Source of the DNA: Siphonodentalium dalli
Lineage: Eukaryota; Mollusca; Scaphopoda; Gadilida; Siphonodentaliidae
Assembly (NCBI GenBank): GCA_032622095.1
Contig: CP136064.1
Location: 278,839,614-278,903,613, forward strand
DNA: 64,000 nucleotides
Direction of reading: 5' to 3'
Below, one piece after another: positions 34,803 through 47,074 of this stretch. The position numbers and the translations under genes were made by a program. The notes under the pieces are model-generated. The model was given only the letters and a program-made list of their open reading frames with translations, was not told the origin of the DNA and ran no database searches. Position 1 is the first letter of the stretch, and each line of letters begins with the position of its first letter.

Positions 34803-35768
34803 AACCTATAGATCGAGTAATTTCTCGAAGCTGAGCGTTAGTTTGCTTGATTCTCTTATGGAAAGTATCAAACATACCAAATTTCAGCTCAATCCAGCCA
34901 TAAACAATGCCACTTCCCTTCGGCACCTTAATATTGAAGGCGAAATTTTCTAAGTCCAGCGCCGTGGCTAAATTTTCCAAGTCCAGCAGGGGGGGGGGGG
35001 GGGTCGAAAACAAATTCCATGTGCCAAATTTTTTTTCCATTCCTGCTATTGAGTCTTATTTTGATGTGTTTTGAACAGAAACAGGTCATATATAGTTAAT
35101 AGTAATGCTATACTATATATAGAGGTTATCAGTAGTTGGATCAGTTGCACAATGGCCAACAATAACCCAAATTCAACTTGATAGAACTAGAAACTGCGCT
35201 ATTGGAAAATTAAATTTAATCAGGATTCCATCTACTGATACAACAAAATAAGAATAACTATGCAGAACTCAGCTGAAAATAAGCAATAAAATGAAAGCAC
35301 ATTTGACCATATGAGACATGGAAATAAAGATATAATAAATAATGGAATAAAATAGACTTTTGACAACATAAAACATAAAATCTTAACAAATAAATTGAAG
35401 GCCAGCCGGGCCAGCTTGAACAATTTCAAATTGTTTTCCAAGTTAATGTGGATCAGCTTGTAATGTTGATCACAGTAACAAAGATTTTATCGTCACTGAT
35501 ATCGTGAGCAAAAAAGAAGTGAGATTGGGCTATCCATCCATATTATTCCCAATTATTACGAAGCCTATTACTTCAAGCAGTGGCTACCAGCCTGCCATTA
35601 CACGCTATAACATGTTTCCTCAGTTCTGGTTTCTGAGATGCACCAAGAAGAGTCACGCGGGTATATCATGGTTGTGTTTGGTATTAGCATTATTCTTCAA
35701 ACTGGGATAAACTGGGATGAACAGTTGTATTTCCACATGTTTTGATAAACAATTTGGTTCCAGCAATA
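34770..35768. other. No gene; G15 homopolymer and AT-rich sequence
   Basis: A run of 15 G lies at 34989-35003. Minus-strand frames of 69-108 codons here show no domain. The rest is AT-rich and unremarkable. Confidence 0.5.
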
Positions 35769-35935
35769 CAGTAATGAACTAATTAAACGACTCCATAACC
35801 ACAGCAGAATAATGGGTAATTTTTTCAGGGGAGAGCTTTCCGATGAATGACAACAAGCCATATTTCCAACTAAATCCTGAAAAATTACCCATTATTTTGC
35901 TGTGGTTATGGAGTCAATTAATTAGGGCATTACTG
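35769..35935. mobile_element. 167-bp Tc1/mariner-like MITE with ~60-bp inverted arms
   Basis: It starts CAGTAATG and ends CATTACTG, with TA on each side (35767-35768 and 35936-35937). The arms continue through TAATTAA, GACTCCATAACCACAGCA and AATAATGGGTAATTTTT with only small differences. CAGT termini and a TA target duplication fit a non-autonomous Tc1/mariner element. Confidence 0.85.
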
Positions 35936-36204
35936 TATATCACATAGCAAATATCAAAATATCAAATAATCTGAAATTTGTTGTACCGGTACCATGTATT
36001 CTGTAGAATACTCAAATGTGATTATGTGACTAGATCATGTGACTATATATTATGAAAATGAATGTTAATAAAAACTTTGGCACTCTGCCTATATATCCCT
36101 AGAAATGTGATTATGTTGACACATTTCTTGATTAATGACGCGCAATAAATTATGATAATGCAGGATAATCAGCTATTTGGTTGCTCAGTTGATAATTTTC
36201 TCAA

Positions 36205-36315
36205 ATTTAGGGGGGTGGGTATCCAAAACTGACCGGAAAAAAATTCCTGAAACGGAAAAAAAAGGGTGGGTGTCCAAAATTGCCTGGAAAAAAAGGCCGG
36301 AAACGGAAACTACAC
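36205..36315. repeat. GGGTGGGTGTCCAAAA-type dispersed repeat
   Basis: GGGGTGGGTATCCAAAACTG and GGGTGGGTGTCCAAAATTG are each followed by purine-rich CCGGAAAAAAA. The same theme recurs at 45,840-45,960, so it is a dispersed or locally tandem repeat, not a gene. Confidence 0.7.
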
Positions 36316-38214
36316 AATAATTGTTTAAATACAAGCACCATCGGTCTCTATTGGCACAATTCAAGTACAATTGCATTTTAGATTGGAATTTACGAAACTA
36401 TTCATACATATAAAGCTGGACATCAATATTGGAACACACACAGGATACATTTCTATCAGGCTAATTGATAACCTTATATCGAGTTACAACAAACGAGGCC
36501 GCATCGACAAGTTCGTGGCATCTGTGCACTGGCTGATTTATTACCTCTTGCGTGATGAGGTGAAATCAAAGAGATACCGATACCGGATATGGCATTAATT
36601 TGTCCTTACATTAGGAAGAAAATTCCAGGGATATACATGTACGATGGGTTCTTCTCAGAAGATAGCAGTCATTCTACTTACATATTTGGGACTGGCCACG
36701 ACTGCTACAGTTACCATTCTGTAGTCGATCCCAGTCTATCTGCTATATTTTCATGGCAATTACTTTACTTAATGCGTGTTAATCGTCGATAATCGTTCTT
36801 GGCTGCGTGGTATTCTCGTGGTGATTCCTTTGTGCGATTGGCAGCATCATTTTATTTAACGGAAATTTTATCGAAATTCAACCCGTCGATTGTAAAAATT
36901 GGCCCAAAGAAAGTAAAGATACCAATATACCGCGATTACTCATAAAAATATGTTATATTGTGTGTGCTATAAAATATGCATATGTGCATATATATGAAAT
37001 TACTTTGATACTAACAATTCTTGAAAATTTTATTAATTGTTGAAAATGAGCATTTTAAATTAAATTTGGAAAAACTAAATTTTATTTATATAAATTTTGA
37101 TCCCAGTTTTCAAAACAAATTAATTTAAATTTAAAACTTTAGTTACGTTTTGGACATTAAATTCGATATTTTAAAGTGATCTGAAACACTCCGGTAGGGT
37201 GATGAAATAGAAATGGAGAATATCTTGCTGAAAGTAGTTATTTTTACAAATATTATATCCAAATTGACAGAACACACCGTAATTCTTATATATATATGCA
37301 TTAAATACAGTGACCCCCCGATGGCGAAATCATTTGTGTTAATTTACCGCCGATAGTTGCGTCCCGAATCGGGAAGTAAATATTTACAATTGAGCGTATA
37401 ATATAGTAGTTCAGACGATGTTTTCTATGAAGTGGTACGGTCGATTTGTTTGAGATTTTCGGCAATGTTAGTAGAATTCATACATCCCCTCATGGCATAG
37501 CGCATGCATACTAACTAATCAGTTTCACGCTTCCGAACAAGTGCATAATATGTCATTAACTTATGAATTTTTCACCCATTTGTTAGAACACGATATCGCC
37601 GCACAAACTACCGAAACCATTTGCGTACATGTAATATGAACAAACACAAGAAAATAGTAATGCCAACTAAAATAAAATGCGACAACAAAACATGACATGG
37701 ATATAAAGGCCATAGACACAGATAAACAAATATGATATATATATATAATTCAATATATGAAATTGTATTTTATTATAAAAGATTTTATCTGACAATTCTG
37801 TATTCATTGACGCTAAGACCACGTGCGATTTTTCCGTGTTTGTTCCGTGTTAAAATGTTGGCCACGCGTGGTTTTGAAAACACCACGGGCCTTGTATACT
37901 GTGGTTGACACATCTTGACTTCTAGAATATACCGTGGCGCATCCATTCTAACAATACCCCTCTCCCAATCATGTTGACTTGCTATAGTGAACAGTCATTG
38001 AAGTTTTAACTAATCTAGCCGAAATGTAGGCTAAGCGTTTTTTGGAATGCGTAACCGTCTATGACGTGTCATCGGTCGACCCCATTCATGACTGCTTTGA
38101 TGGATACGCTCACAGTATGTAGCCCACCACGCATGTGTACCGTCATGTATCAATCACCATAACGAATGCAAATTTAGCCCTCCCCGGTTCTTGTAATTTA
38201 ACAGAACCCAGCTG
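36316..38214. other. No gene recognised
   Basis: AT-rich sequence. Two short frames (75 codons at 36371-36598 and 67 codons at 36589-36792) show no motif. No repeat structure obvious by eye apart from short (AT)n tracts near 37,740. Confidence 0.4.
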
Positions 38215-39205
38215 TTCGAAGCCAAAGTTAAACTATCTCTTAATTGCTGATTATTAGTGCCTCTTCAAAACCATTATAGGTAAACAAAACCAATCCCGTG
38301 ACATTCCCTGCGTCATGTCACTTTTTTGCATCAATTTCTCCACATATCTCCATGAAATAATAATAAACGCTCTTTAATGATTGTATATCAATGAAATCAT
38401 CTGAGATCAAAGACGCCTATCACGTGAAATCACCTGGTCGGGTGATTCATCTGTACCAATTTTTCTTCATATACTTTGAGCCTATAGCGAATGCCTTCAT
38501 TGCTCGCATTTGCCCACCAAAGGCGTCTGAGATCAACGGCATCCGGATAGAGTTAATTTTTTTATTTTAATTGCTAATGATTAGTGCATCTTTAAATCGT
38601 GTGAGGTCAACACACCCAATCCTTTGACACGCCCTGCGTCATTCCAGTTTTGTCACAAATTTCCCCCACTCATCTTCAGGAATGAAAATAAACGCTCTTT
38701 ATTGATTATATGACCATGTAAGTCATCTGAGGTCAAAGACGCCTATCGCGTGACAACCACCTGGTCGGGTGATTCATCTGTGCCAGTTTCCCTACATATA
38801 CTTTGAGCCTATAACTAACGCTCTTTATTGCTCACATTTGTCCATTAAAATCGTCTGAGATCAGCGGCATCCGGATAAAGTTACATTTATCTTTTAATGT
38901 CTTATTATTAGTGCATCTTTAAATAATTTGAGGTCAACAAACCCATTCCCTTGACATGCCCTGCGTCATTCGACTTTTGTCACCAATTTTCTCACATATC
39001 TTCTGGAATGATGATAAACGCTCTTTATTGATTATATACCCATGTAAGTCATCTTGGGTCGAAGATGCCTATCGCGTGACATTCATCAAGTTGGGTGGTT
39101 CATTTGTACCAATTTTCCTACAAATACTTTAAACTTATAAAGAACGCTCTTTATTGTTCAAATTTGACCCTTAAAGGCGTCTGAGGTCAACGGCATCTAT
39201 ACCAC
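38215..39205. repeat. ~327-bp tandem repeat, three copies
   Basis: CTGCGTCAT lies at 38308, 38634 and 38961 (spacing 326 and 327). Each copy includes CCTGCGTCAT, AAACGCTCTTTATTGATTAT, AAGACGCCTATCRCGTGA, TCGGGTGATTCATCTG, ACGCTCTTTATTGCTCA and GAGATCARCGGCATCCGGAT. Each monomer carries two copies of the word AACGCTCTTTAT (weaker in the first), also found twice per unit in the 905-bp satellite. Divergence among copies is moderate. Confidence 0.92.
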
Positions 39206-39616
39206 ACTATATGGGTCATCCCCGTGTTTAAACTTACACCGACCAGATTGCAACCATTTTTGGTCTATAATCAATTAGTTAGTTAAATGCGTTGTTATTG
39301 CCCCTTTAGGACATCTAATGTCAATGGGACCTATCTAATAATATTTTCCGGGCCAAATTACCCATATATCAAACCTCATTAGTAACTGACCAATGTGGTT
39401 GTCTACTTAATGCATGGTTTATTCAGATGTAATTCTATATCTCCTGTGTCGTAGAAAATATCACCGCAAAATACGTAAATCGAAATATATCTCAGGATTT
39501 TGAATTTTAAAAGTTGATATTGAGTAAGCGGTTTTAATTATAAGATATAACCCATAATCAGTCTTCGTCATGCAAACATATTCCCAAATTAACAGTATTT
39601 ATCACAATAAAACCAG

Positions 39617-39895
39617 GTCCCCCTAATGTCGGTCTGTAACACTGTCAGATATACACTACCGATAATTTAATTGCATATATCTATTAAAATATTCATTCCG
39701 CGCAAAAACTATCGACAGTTGGTGAATAATAGTGTCACAGAGATCACACATGACAGGAAAAATATATAAATTTGCATGTTAAATTCACTTAAAAAACACG
39801 CTAAACATTAGGGGGACACACAAAAAGTCGCCCTAATGTAAAAGTCGCCCTAATGTGGGTTATTTACACACAAATGTCTCCCTAATGTGGCTTCC
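39617..39895. repeat. Cluster of CCCTAATGT words with a 12-bp inverted pair
   Basis: GTCCCCCTAATG (39617-39628) faces CATTAGGGGGAC (39806-39817). Directly after come two GTCGCCCTAATGT words and one GTCTCCCTAATGT (39,828-39,885). The same GTCTCCCTAATGT word is in every satellite unit at the left of the window. Confidence 0.75.
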
Positions 39896-39905
39896 GCGTA
39901 TAGCA

Positions 39906-39956
39906 ATATATATATATATATATATATCTATATATATAGCTATATATATATATATA
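39906..39956. repeat. (TA)n microsatellite
   Basis: About 50 bp of nearly pure TA dinucleotides with two CTA interruptions, immediately abutting a Helitron-like 3' end. Confidence 0.95.
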
Positions 39957-40555
39957 CTAAAAGGTGACCCGACTTCGTCCGGACTTTGACCTTGAATTGA
40001 CCATTTTGAAGGTCAAGGTCAGTTGGGGTAACGATTTGACCCGTCCAAAACACTGCCCGGACAAAAGTACCCGACAAAAGTACCCGTCGAAATCCATCCT
40101 GTTTTACCCGATATGACCTTGAATTGGTCATTTTGAAGGCCAGGTCGGGGTCACGATTGGACCCGTCCAAAACACTCAGTGGACATAAGTAACCCTATGT
40201 ATAAAATTTCGTCGAAATGCCATCAAAATTGGCGATTTAACCTTGAATTGATCCGATTTCAAGGTCAAGGTCACGTCGCACGGGCAAATAAATATGCTTA
40301 TGAGACTCCCCATACGAAAGTACCCCCACATACCAAGTTTCATCGAAATCCCGTGATATTCGGGAATTTGACCTTGAAATTACCCGATTTCAAGGTCAAG
40401 GTCACGTCGCACGGACAAATTAATAGGCCTATGTCACTCCCCGGTCGAAAATACCCCCACATACCAAGTTTCATCGAAATCGGCTCGGTCGTTTTCGAGT
40501 CCATCGATTACAGACAGACAGACAGACACACACACACACAGATCTTCCAAAATAT
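39957..40555 (-). mobile_element. Helitron-like element, family A
   Basis: On the minus strand the 3' end reads GGACGAAGTCGGGTCACC then TTTTAG, a degenerate version of the hairpin-plus-CTAG end seen at 54,352 and 54,943. The interior has several copies of CAAGGTCAAGGTCACGTCGC and ACATACCAAGTTTCATCGAA. The other end is a (GACA)n(CA)n microsatellite (~40,510-40,540). Same family as two elements at 54-55 kb. No coding capacity. Confidence 0.65.
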
Positions 40556-40563
40556 ACAATAGA

Positions 40564-41202
40564 CTAGCCGATGAGCCCAACGTTGTCCGGGCTATTCAAA
40601 AACCAAATTTCAAGTCGATAGCTCTACCCAGCCCGACGTTGTCCGGGCTATTCAAAAACCAAATTTCAAGTCGATAGCTCTACCCGTTTCCGAGATCTGG
40701 TCTGCGCATGCGCGAAGCTGGCGTCGCACGGGCTCGGCGACCCGATAAAATTCGTATCCGGGGCAAGATACATTCACATACCAAATTTCAAGTCGATAGC
40801 TCCACCCGTTTCCGAGATCTCGTCTGCGCATGCGCGAAGTTGGCGTCGCACGGGCTCGGCGAAGATACATTCACATACCAAATTTCAAGTCGATAGCTCC
40901 ACCCCTTTCCGAGATCTCGTCTATCGTGTCGCCGAGCCCGTGCGACGCCAGCTTCGCGCATGCGCAGACGAGATCTCGGAAACGGGTGGAGCTATCGACT
41001 TTAAATTTGGTATGTGAATGTATCTTGCCCTGAATACGAATTTTATCGGGTCGCCGAGCCCGTGCGACGCCAGATTCGCGCATGCGCAGATCAGATCTCG
41101 GAAACGGGTAGAGCTATCGACTTGAAATTTCGGGATAGGTAAAGCTATCGACTTGAAATTTGGTTTTTGAATAGCCCGGACAACGTCGGGCTCATCGGCT
41201 AG
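40564..41202. mobile_element. Head-to-head Helitron-like element, family B, with two 3'-type ends
   Basis: It begins CTAGCCGATGAGCCC and ends GGGCTCATCGGCTAG, each next to a stem of the form GCCCGGACAACGTCGGGC. The left half carries ~122-bp monomers in minus orientation, and the right half carries them in plus orientation, with the switch near 40,925. Family B monomers contain GCGCATGCGC, GGCGACCCGATAAAATTCG and CAAATTTCAAGTCGATAGCT. The palindromic arrangement suggests fusion of two copies or an aberrant rolling-circle product. Confidence 0.7.
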
Positions 41203-41573
41203 TATATATATTTTGAAGACCTCTGTCTGTCTGTCTGTCTGTTTGTCTGTCATTAATAAAAATCTACGATTCTCGACCGATCGGGACGAAACTTGGTACG
41301 TGTGTGTAGTTTGACCAGGCGGTGGTCGTTGTCGTATTGGCGAGCACGTGCGACGCCCGTGCAGCGCAGACGAGATCTCGGAAACGGGTGGAGCTATCGA
41401 CTTGAAATTTGGTATGTGAATGTATCTTGTCCCGAATACGAATTTTATCTGGTCGCCGAGCCCGTGCGACGCCAGCTTCGCATATGCGCAGACCAGATCT
41501 CGGAAACGGGTGGAGCTATCGACTTGAAATTTGGTTTTTGAATAGCCCGGACAACGTCGGGCCCATCGGCTAG
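41203..41573 (+). mobile_element. Helitron-like element, family B, single complete-looking copy
   Basis: The 5' side is TATATATTTTGAAGACC then (TCTG)n (41,220-41,250). The interior has GATTCTCGACCGATCGGGAC and ~1.5 monomers, and the 3' end is GCCCGGACAACGTCGGGC-CCATCGG-CTAG|T. It directly follows another copy of the same 3' end, so elements stack end to end at TA-rich targets. Confidence 0.7.
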
Positions 41574-42099
41574 TATATATATATATAAGAGAATGCATTG
41601 GCGCAGGGTTTTCAAAAAAATCAGGAAACTCCAGTCATGAAATGATTAACGTTGTTTTCAATGAACTGAGACAAACCATTTTGTCTATTTTGAGATGTGT
41701 TGCGAGTATCGCTTTATTACATGATCCTACCTTTATTCCGTTCAATAAACCCATTTTATAAATGTGATATTAAACGCTCGTTTAATAACAGGAAATAGTG
41801 CCAGGTGACCTTTGACTCTCCGGGTTGTTGTCCAATATTATTCCAACAAACTATAATGAATGAAGAATTTGAAAATTGATGTAATTAAATACTCCAAAAA
41901 GTCGGTATTTATCTTGGACTATTTCTTTACGCCGGCAAACAACGCATAGTTACGTGAAACGTCATTGTATTCCTTATATAAACCGATGTTAATCAGGGAG
42001 CCTGCTGGGTTCTATTTGCACAATCGCGTACGAAAGGTTTGATGCCCCAGATTTATTACACCACAGGAACCTTCAAAGAAATTCGATTTCTTAAGTTCC

Positions 42100-42580
42100 G
42101 CATTCCTGGCGTTTAGGGACCAGAGACCCCACAAAAACCCAAAAAATGACTTCTATTTGAACTTTTGAGTACAAAGCTGATTTTTACATTACTAGTGCTC
42201 TAGCCATCACTGATCAACAATACACCATTTCTGAAACGAAATTCCCTGGCGTTTTTATTTCAAAAGGGGGGTTTTGAAAGTACCCCCCAAAACCCCAAAA
42301 ATGACTTCTATTTGAACTTTCGAGTACAAAGCTGATTTTTATATTAATAGTGCTTTGGTCATCACTGATGAAAAATACCCAATTTCTGAAACGAAATTCC
42401 CTGGCGTTTTCATTTCAGAAGGGGGGTTTTGAAAGTACCCACAACACCACAAAAATGACTTATGTTTGAATTTTCGAGGACAAAGATTATTTTTTGTTCC
42501 TGACATGTTTTCCTGCTATACAACGCTGGTCATTAAAAACACCCTCTAAGAAACGAAACTCTGTGGCGTTTCATTTAAGA
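42100..42580. repeat. ~155-bp tandem repeat, three copies
   Basis: AATGACTTCTATTTGAAC (third copy AATGACTTATGTTTGAAT) lies near 42145, 42299 and 42455. Each copy is followed by GAGTACAAAGCTGATTTTT and GAAACGAAATTCCCTGGCGT with G-runs. Untranslated and diverged. Confidence 0.88.
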
Positions 42581-42766
42581 ACCATAGGTCGCCTCGCATA
42601 TATAAGAGAATGCATTGGCCTAAAAAAAATCTTTTTTAACACTTTTTACCATTTTTTCTTACATTCTTTAACAATTTTATAATTTTTAATGTGTTAAGCC
42701 AATACATTCTCTTATATATGCGAGGCGACCTATGGTCGTCTCGCATATATAAGAGAATGCATTGGC
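42581..42766. mobile_element. Palindromic MITE, 'AGAGAATGCATTGGC' family, locus 1
   Basis: The left arm starts ACCATAGGTCGCCTCGCATA and continues to AGAGAATGCATTGGC. The right arm is its reverse complement, ending at 42736. A third arm (42737-42766) repeats CTCGCATATATAAGAGAATG. A lone half-end occurs at ~41,590-41,612 and a relative at 53,511-53,819. Confidence 0.8.
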
Positions 42767-45060
42767 ACAGGGCCCTTCTGTTGGGTAAAGGGTTAAGTGT
42801 CATGAACTGTACTTTAGTTATAACTACTTGTGTGCGTCGTGTTTCGCAGAAATCCACTTCGATTTGGGTACTTTTAAGTGTCCTGCATGTTACTTCAGTT
42901 ATAGGTTCTCATGTACTGACTGCACTGCGACTTCGTGTATACTATTTCATAAAGTGATCGTTACCGGTCCACATAAATTTCGGGCTATCGTGTTCGTGTA
43001 TCTATTAAGAGGTTGTCCAGATTCTAGACAATATGCAAAGAGCTACACTTTGAGGTCGAGTACACTTTTATTCGTCATAATTCTCCGTACCGTATATGAA
43101 ATTGCTACCTATGAATGAATTTCACCCACTTAGACACAAAAACACCTTTCGAGCCGAATGCGACGGTATTACATACTGTTCTGATTTAATTATTAACGTT
43201 TATATATATATATTTGTCATGATGTATAGCCCCTGTCGTCCATGATGTCGCTACGTCACTGCATTTGCTTTTTTTGCGAAAACATGGTATCACAGCCCGT
43301 ATTTATAACGCTCACCTCGGCGGACAAATAATTTGTTTGAATGATGAGGAGTGCATAATTGGTCAATCAAGGTGTGCGCCGCGAATACAATAAATAGACC
43401 TATTGATATATAGACCGTTTGATAGAGCAGGCGACGACATAAATATCTTTACAGTAAATAAAGGTCGTCACCGGACCTCATTCGATAACTTCCATTGGTC
43501 GAGGGCTGATTGGCGTACTATAAGTGAATGTTATTAATTTGGTGGGCTCAATATTATAGCCCTTTGTGTTGCATTTGCCTTGATAGACGGATTTAATAAC
43601 AATCTATGACATAAAATTTAATAATACAATAATGCATCACCAATTTGGAACTTCTGTGCCAACAGAGTAATAGAAAATAGCTGCAATCATAGAGACTTCC
43701 CCCCCCCCCCCGGCTTGCTCACAGAATGCAACAATTAGCCCCCCCCCCCATCAACACAATGAACAAATGTATTCAACGACAAACCGTTTTACAGCGCAGA
43801 CAACAATTAACAGACATTTAAAGTAAATAAAGGTCGGTAACAGGACCCCATTGGATAACTAAAATAAACCGACATGTTTATGATCACCTCTAGATGGGAG
43901 CTATCAAATTTGAACAATTTTCGATGAAAAGCATGGCCACTGGCTGCCATCTTGGATTTTTACCTAATTGGCACACCATGCAGACCACATCCCTCATCCG
44001 ATCATCGTCAAACGTCATATGGATCGTCGGGTGACTTTTTCATGGGAACCATCAACATTTTCCGAATTTCGTCGAAAAAAATGGCCGCCATCACCCATGT
44101 TATATTTTAATTTATACATCTTATGTTTGCATCTAGTATTACTTCGACATTCAAGCTTTCCGCATTCCTAATCGCTCCATTGACTGTAACACGTGAAATT
44201 TTCCGTCCTCAAAGTTGTGCTATAGTCTCATTGACACTTTCATTACAATTGACTGTAAAATATAGGCAAACAATCAACTCACAGGCTTTTTGTCTAAATT
44301 GTAGTAATGGACACTTGTTTAGGTTGCAACCATGCAATGTCCCGCTTGAAATATTCTTTACCGAATCATGCAAACAATACACGCCTGTTCCATAATATCA
44401 AAACAATACACATCGGGATAGCAAATTACGTTTACGTATGACCATATTAGTTTATATTCATATTAATATAACGGTTATAGTATACTCACACATTAATGTA
44501 ATGGTTATTGTTATACACATAATTAATATAATGGTAATAGTTTATATACATTGTTAATATACTTATCATATGTTATACATATATCAATATAATGGTTATA
44601 GTTATATGCATAATACAAAAAGGGCTATATACTTTATATAGTTGCGACATTATAGTTATCCCCCTTCCATTGAAAATAATAGACTGCATTAAAGTTAAGC
44701 GCAGAAAACACGTCGTTACCTCAACAAAAAAACATGTTCACAGTTATTGCACCGGATAAGTTGATAATACAATGTTTTGGAGCTTCCTCTTTCAAATGGT
44801 ATATATGGCACATATTTTATATATGTGATCTGGGTTTTTTTTTAATTAATTGGGCCTTTAACTATGCATGGCTATCGAAACAAAGAGCAGTCGTTGCTAA
44901 TTTTTAATTTATATTTTTTGTCTTTCTGGAGAACTCAAACACAAGATAAATACCGGTTAGTGAATATATGCGGACAATAATAGACTTCCCAGAACGGCCC
45001 CTTATCATCAATATTTACGAAGGTAACACCCGTGACTTATTCCTCCACGCACCACGAACT
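42767..45060. other. No gene; small repeats only
   Basis: No convincing coding sequence. AGTAAATAAAGGTCG...CATTSGATAACT is duplicated near 43,454 and 43,820. Poly-C runs lie at ~43,699-43,712 and ~43,740-43,749. AT-rich tandem units (TATTAATATAATGGTTATAG, ~45 bp) fill ~44,440-44,620. 'AAAATGGCCGCCATC'-type words appear near 43,940 and 44,080, as in many invertebrate dispersed repeats. Confidence 0.5.
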
Positions 45061-45070
45061 GCATGAAGCC

Positions 45071-45140
45071 TAGATCATGTCATGAAGCTCTACTCCAGCT
45101 ATAAGCATAGATATAGAGCAGATATTCATGACATGATCTA
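45071..45140. repeat. Short hairpin
   Basis: TAGATCATGTCATGAA faces TTCATGACATGATCTA, with an inner GCTCT/AGAGC pair, around ~25 bp. Confidence 0.85.
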
Positions 45141-45349
45141 CATGATGCCTGCATCTGTTAGATTTTGCTGCTCTTTATTGCGGTCAAACACCGTGACCAT
45201 GATGAATCCATCATTTATTACTTATTAAATAAATAATGAATGCAAATTTTTATCTCATTACAATCAGTAATCTTTCAATCAACTTTGATGCAATCCATGG
45301 GAAGACCAATTTATCAATTCAGTCATTCGCAATCATGGCTCTGTCTAGA

Positions 45350-46230
45350 AGGTGCCCATTTGGGGGGGGGGGGGTGTTCACCTTGAAATTTCCAACTGCA
45401 CCCCACATAACCCCTTGAACCAGGTTTGCAGAATTTCCAACTCATACCTCAAGCTTTCTAACTGTAGAAAATTTCCAATCTGACCAGGGGGAGGGGGGGG
45501 GTGAAAAAAAAAATCCGACACTTATGCCGGGGTGGGTGGGTTTTTTTCCGCAACCAAAAAAAAAATTTCCTGCTTGTTTTTTTAGTGTTTTGGCAATGAG
45601 TTGGGCTTCAAAACCACTTTGAATGAGAGAAATAATGTAATTCTAACTGGTAAACTGACTGCAGTTGTATTTTATTGCAAATTTTGAAATCCAAGATGGC
45701 CGCTGGCAGCCATGTTTTTTTGGCCGAATGACCTCAAAATGACTCATTCCTATTTACATGTCCATGTTAACATCCATGATAAATAGTATGCACAGAAATT
45801 CATATACAGCTGTTTACAGTGAATTTCCCCCCGCAAATCTCTGTTTTAGTGTTATAAGGGGGGTGGGTGTCAAAAAATGGTCGGAAAAAACTGCCGAAAA
45901 CCGAAAACAAATTGGCAGTGGGGGTGGGTGGGTACAAAAAATGATCGAAAGGGAAAAAATGCCATACGTGCCTGAATTTTCTTTCCGACCCCCCCTCCTG
46001 ATCTGACACCCCTCCCCCGAATATTGGAAAATCACATCGGATTTGCCCTTTAACAATGTTTACGTCAAGTTTTCAGTGATTAAACTTTGGTGTCTTCTTT
46101 GGAATAATTGGATTTTGGTCTGTAATGTCAGGTTGGAAATGTCCAACATTTGGAGAACTTGATGCCAGTCTAGATGCCGGATTTTGCAATTTTAAGGTTC
46201 ATATTTCAAACTTTTCTCACACCGGGCCAA
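45350..46230 (-). repeat. Inverted relative of the 27-28 kb TTGGAAATTTCCAAC repeat
   Basis: Words match the Harbinger-like element's interior in reverse or rearranged form: AATTTCCAACTGCACCCC near 45,385, CTAGATGCCGGATTTTGCAA and TTCTCACACCGGGCC near 46,170-46,225 (reverse complement of GGCCCGGTGTGCGAAAA and GATTTTGC...CATCTAG). Between them are GGGTGGGTGTC repeats like those at 36.2 kb. No TIRs found, so this is probably a fragment. Confidence 0.65.
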
Positions 46231-46567
46231 AACCAGCAAATACGCAAAATATACTTAATCGGGGTTCACGAATAGATAGCGATTGATCGCCAATTGCAGT
46301 AACACGTGCCGCGAGAGGTCATGGTTGATTGAGGGTAGGATTATCGACGAAATAACGGACATATTTACGTGCGCTCGCGCAACAGTATGGCGATCAGTCA
46401 GATTCGTAGGTACGTTGGTGTCACCCTACCGATTTCACACCATGACGTCCCCCTTACGCAGTACATGCCGGCGACGTTACGGTGTAGATTATAGAGTTGA
46501 CGCCCTTGGCACTGACTTCCGTTACTAGCTCGTTGCTATATAAACAAACCAGCGATGTGGCTTTTGT

Positions 46568-46645
46568 CGAAAATTGACAGTCAGTACATTCGCCCTGTAT
46601 ACATGTACTTTCAGAAAATACAAAACACCACAACGTTATAACCCA
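46568..46645. repeat. Diverged solo arm of the 47-kb palindrome
   Basis: CAGTACATTCGCCCTG, TTTCAGAAAATACAAAACAC and CACAACGTTATAACCC align with the right arm of the palindrome at 47,146-47,204 in the same orientation. This indicates a dispersed family. Confidence 0.7.
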
Positions 46646-47074
46646 CCAATGTCAGTGTCTCGATATCATTTGACCAAATTTCTTGACATGAAACCGCGAC
46701 AGACACGGCGTGAAATACATCGCATTGAATAAACAATTTCCCATTGTTTCAATTCAACTTCAAGATCGCGGTAAAATCAAAACCGCAATTTGTAAGTGGT
46801 AAACATCTGAAAAAGACATCAGGTACATGCAAAAACTAATTGTTGTGCATATTTATTTCTATTTGAGGTGGCAATTTTTCATGTTTATCAGTATTTTTAA
46901 CGATAAGTGCGATAGTATTTGGGGGACTATATTTTATCTAGCGCATTAAATTAAAAATAAAAAGTCGTGAATTGGCTGAGTGTTTTCTATGGCCGCACAT
47001 TTCGTTGATAATTACGATCCATTTGTTTGTCTAAATAACATTTTTAAGTTCGAAGAGCATTAGAATGGGGATAT
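46646..47074. other. AT-rich spacer, no gene
   Basis: Unique-looking sequence between the solo arm and the full palindrome. It could be the interior of one element bounded by these arms, but the two flanking arms are not cleanly matched termini. Confidence 0.4.

Noticed and set aside
34714-35040. 108-codon minus frame upstream of the reverse transcriptase as a possible ORF1
   Set aside because: It overlaps the truncation-junction hairpin and a G15 tract, is in another frame, and lacks any ORF1 features such as zinc knuckles or coiled coil.
40652-41598. Arg-rich frames such as the 225-codon minus-strand frame at 40,921-41,598
   Set aside because: They are translations of the 122-bp Helitron-like monomers, occurring on both strands and rotating frame with each monomer.
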